The notes beneath the pieces were generated by a model. The model was given only the letters and a program-made list of their open reading frames with translations, did not search any database and had not been told where the DNA came from. Both the position numbers and the translations under genes were made by a program. From NCBI GenBank assembly GCA_938015605.1, contig CALLPO010000045.1, positions 1 through 5,727 of the forward strand: DNA of 5,727 nucleotides. The letters are read 5' to 3'. Origin of the DNA: an uncultured Candidatus Altimarinota bacterium. Lineage in GTDB: Bacteria; Patescibacteriota; Gracilibacteria; BD1-5; UBA6164. Below are positions 5,205-5,727 of this stretch, one piece after another (position 1 is the stretch's first letter; every line of letters begins with the position of its first letter).

Positions 5205-5727
5205 ATGTACACACTCAATGAAATACAAGAAGACATACAACTTCAGTTAGAATGACATGCTGGGTATTGGGAGGAAATGCTTGATCATAATTTAAATGAG
5301 TATAATAATATAGATCAGGTAAATTTCTATGACTGGCATAAATATCTTAGTGAAGATGTGACAGAATATTTTAAGTCAATTCTTGCAGCTTACCCAATAG
5401 AGAATAGTAAAACTAATGAAATAGATGAAGAAATTCACATAACACAGGACATGCTTGATGAAATTTTTAATGGTGGTAATAAATGAGCAGAATATGAAAA
5501 TACTGAAGATTTAGTGGATTATAAAATAGGTGAAAAAATAAGAAAAATAAAAATAGCTATAGAAAAAATACCAATAAATACTATGTCCTTCAAAGATGTA
5601 ATAGATAATTATAGGTGGATATTTAACGAAACAGCATGAATTAGTGATAATGTTTTTAAAGATGATAATGATAATAATCTTGATGACACTACAGAAGAAA
5701 ATATATTAAATGTAAGTGATACAGTTA
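5205..5727 (+). CDS. Unrecognised acidic protein, C-terminus outside the window, UGA = Gly
   Basis: The visible 174 residues start MYTLNEIQEDIQLQLEGHAG and run off the end. The ATG at 5205 follows an in-frame TAG at 5196-5198 and has no Shine-Dalgarno site. Three in-frame TGA codons (residues 17, 94 and 145) are read as glycine; four other glycines are GGN. The protein is rich in Asp, Glu and Asn, for example HNLNEYNNIDQVNFYDWHKY and FKDDNDNNLDDTTEEN, with a lysine-rich helix-like stretch at about 108-121 (EKIRKIKIAIEKIP). No membrane segment, signal peptide or known motif is seen, so it looks like a soluble cytoplasmic protein. It follows the zinc peptidase on the same strand and may be co-transcribed, which makes it a candidate partner or substrate by position only. 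Under the standard code only a false internal 69-aa frame (5277-5486) would be seen. Confidence 0.75.

Noticed and set aside
5277..5486. A separate 69-aa gene starting MLDHNLNEYN
   Set aside because: It is an internal piece of the larger frame starting at 5205; it appears bounded only because the TGA at 5484 is taken as a stop. With UGA = Gly the frame continues to the window end.
1..5727. CRISPR arrays, tRNA or rRNA genes, insertion sequences
   Set aside because: No regularly spaced direct repeats, no cloverleaf or rRNA-like sequence, and no transposase motif or terminal repeat pair was seen by eye on either strand.

Overview
The window reads as a piece of an A+T-rich genome from a bacterium that decodes UGA as glycine (translation table 25). 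This is the code known from the candidate phyla Gracilibacteria (BD1-5) and Absconditabacteria (SR1). The sequence itself supports this. The uvrC gene and the zinc peptidase gene only become full-length when TGA is read as an amino acid, and TGA then falls exactly where their families have conserved glycines: both glycines of the GIY-YIG motif, one glycine of IDGGKGQL, SGT, and the GPFYCP and GD motifs of the peptidase. By hand count, uvrC has 23 in-frame TGA among 31 glycines, the peptidase 15 of 25, and the partial last gene 3 of 7. I cannot tell which of the two phyla it is.

Layout: (1) 1-125, minus: start of an RRM RNA-binding protein, cut by the window edge. (2) 126-290: back-to-back promoters. 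(3) 291-2120, plus: complete uvrC (609 aa), the nucleotide-excision-repair nuclease subunit. (4) A bidirectional terminator at about 2133-2161. (5) 2196-3916, minus: three unrecognised membrane-protein genes (63, 232 and 234 aa, in order of transcription). (6) 3917-4145: a regulatory region with a leader hairpin and a symmetric inverted repeat that holds the -35 boxes of two divergent promoters. (7) 4146-5117, plus: a soluble YpfJ-like zinc metallopeptidase (323 aa) with a 32-bp perfect palindrome plus T8 run inside its coding sequence. (8) 5205 to the end, plus: an acidic, unrecognised protein, cut by the window edge.

The most interesting part is 2196-5727. The three minus-strand membrane genes have no in-frame TGA among 26 glycines, two of them have textbook Shine-Dalgarno sites, and they are rich in tryptophan. 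The surrounding genes use TGA heavily and show no Shine-Dalgarno site. This suggests that the membrane cassette was imported from a standard-code source, or is under a different expression regime. It is divergently transcribed, through a shared symmetric promoter/operator, from the recoded zinc peptidase, so the two sides may be co-regulated. What the cassette does is unknown, and any functional link to the peptidase is inference.
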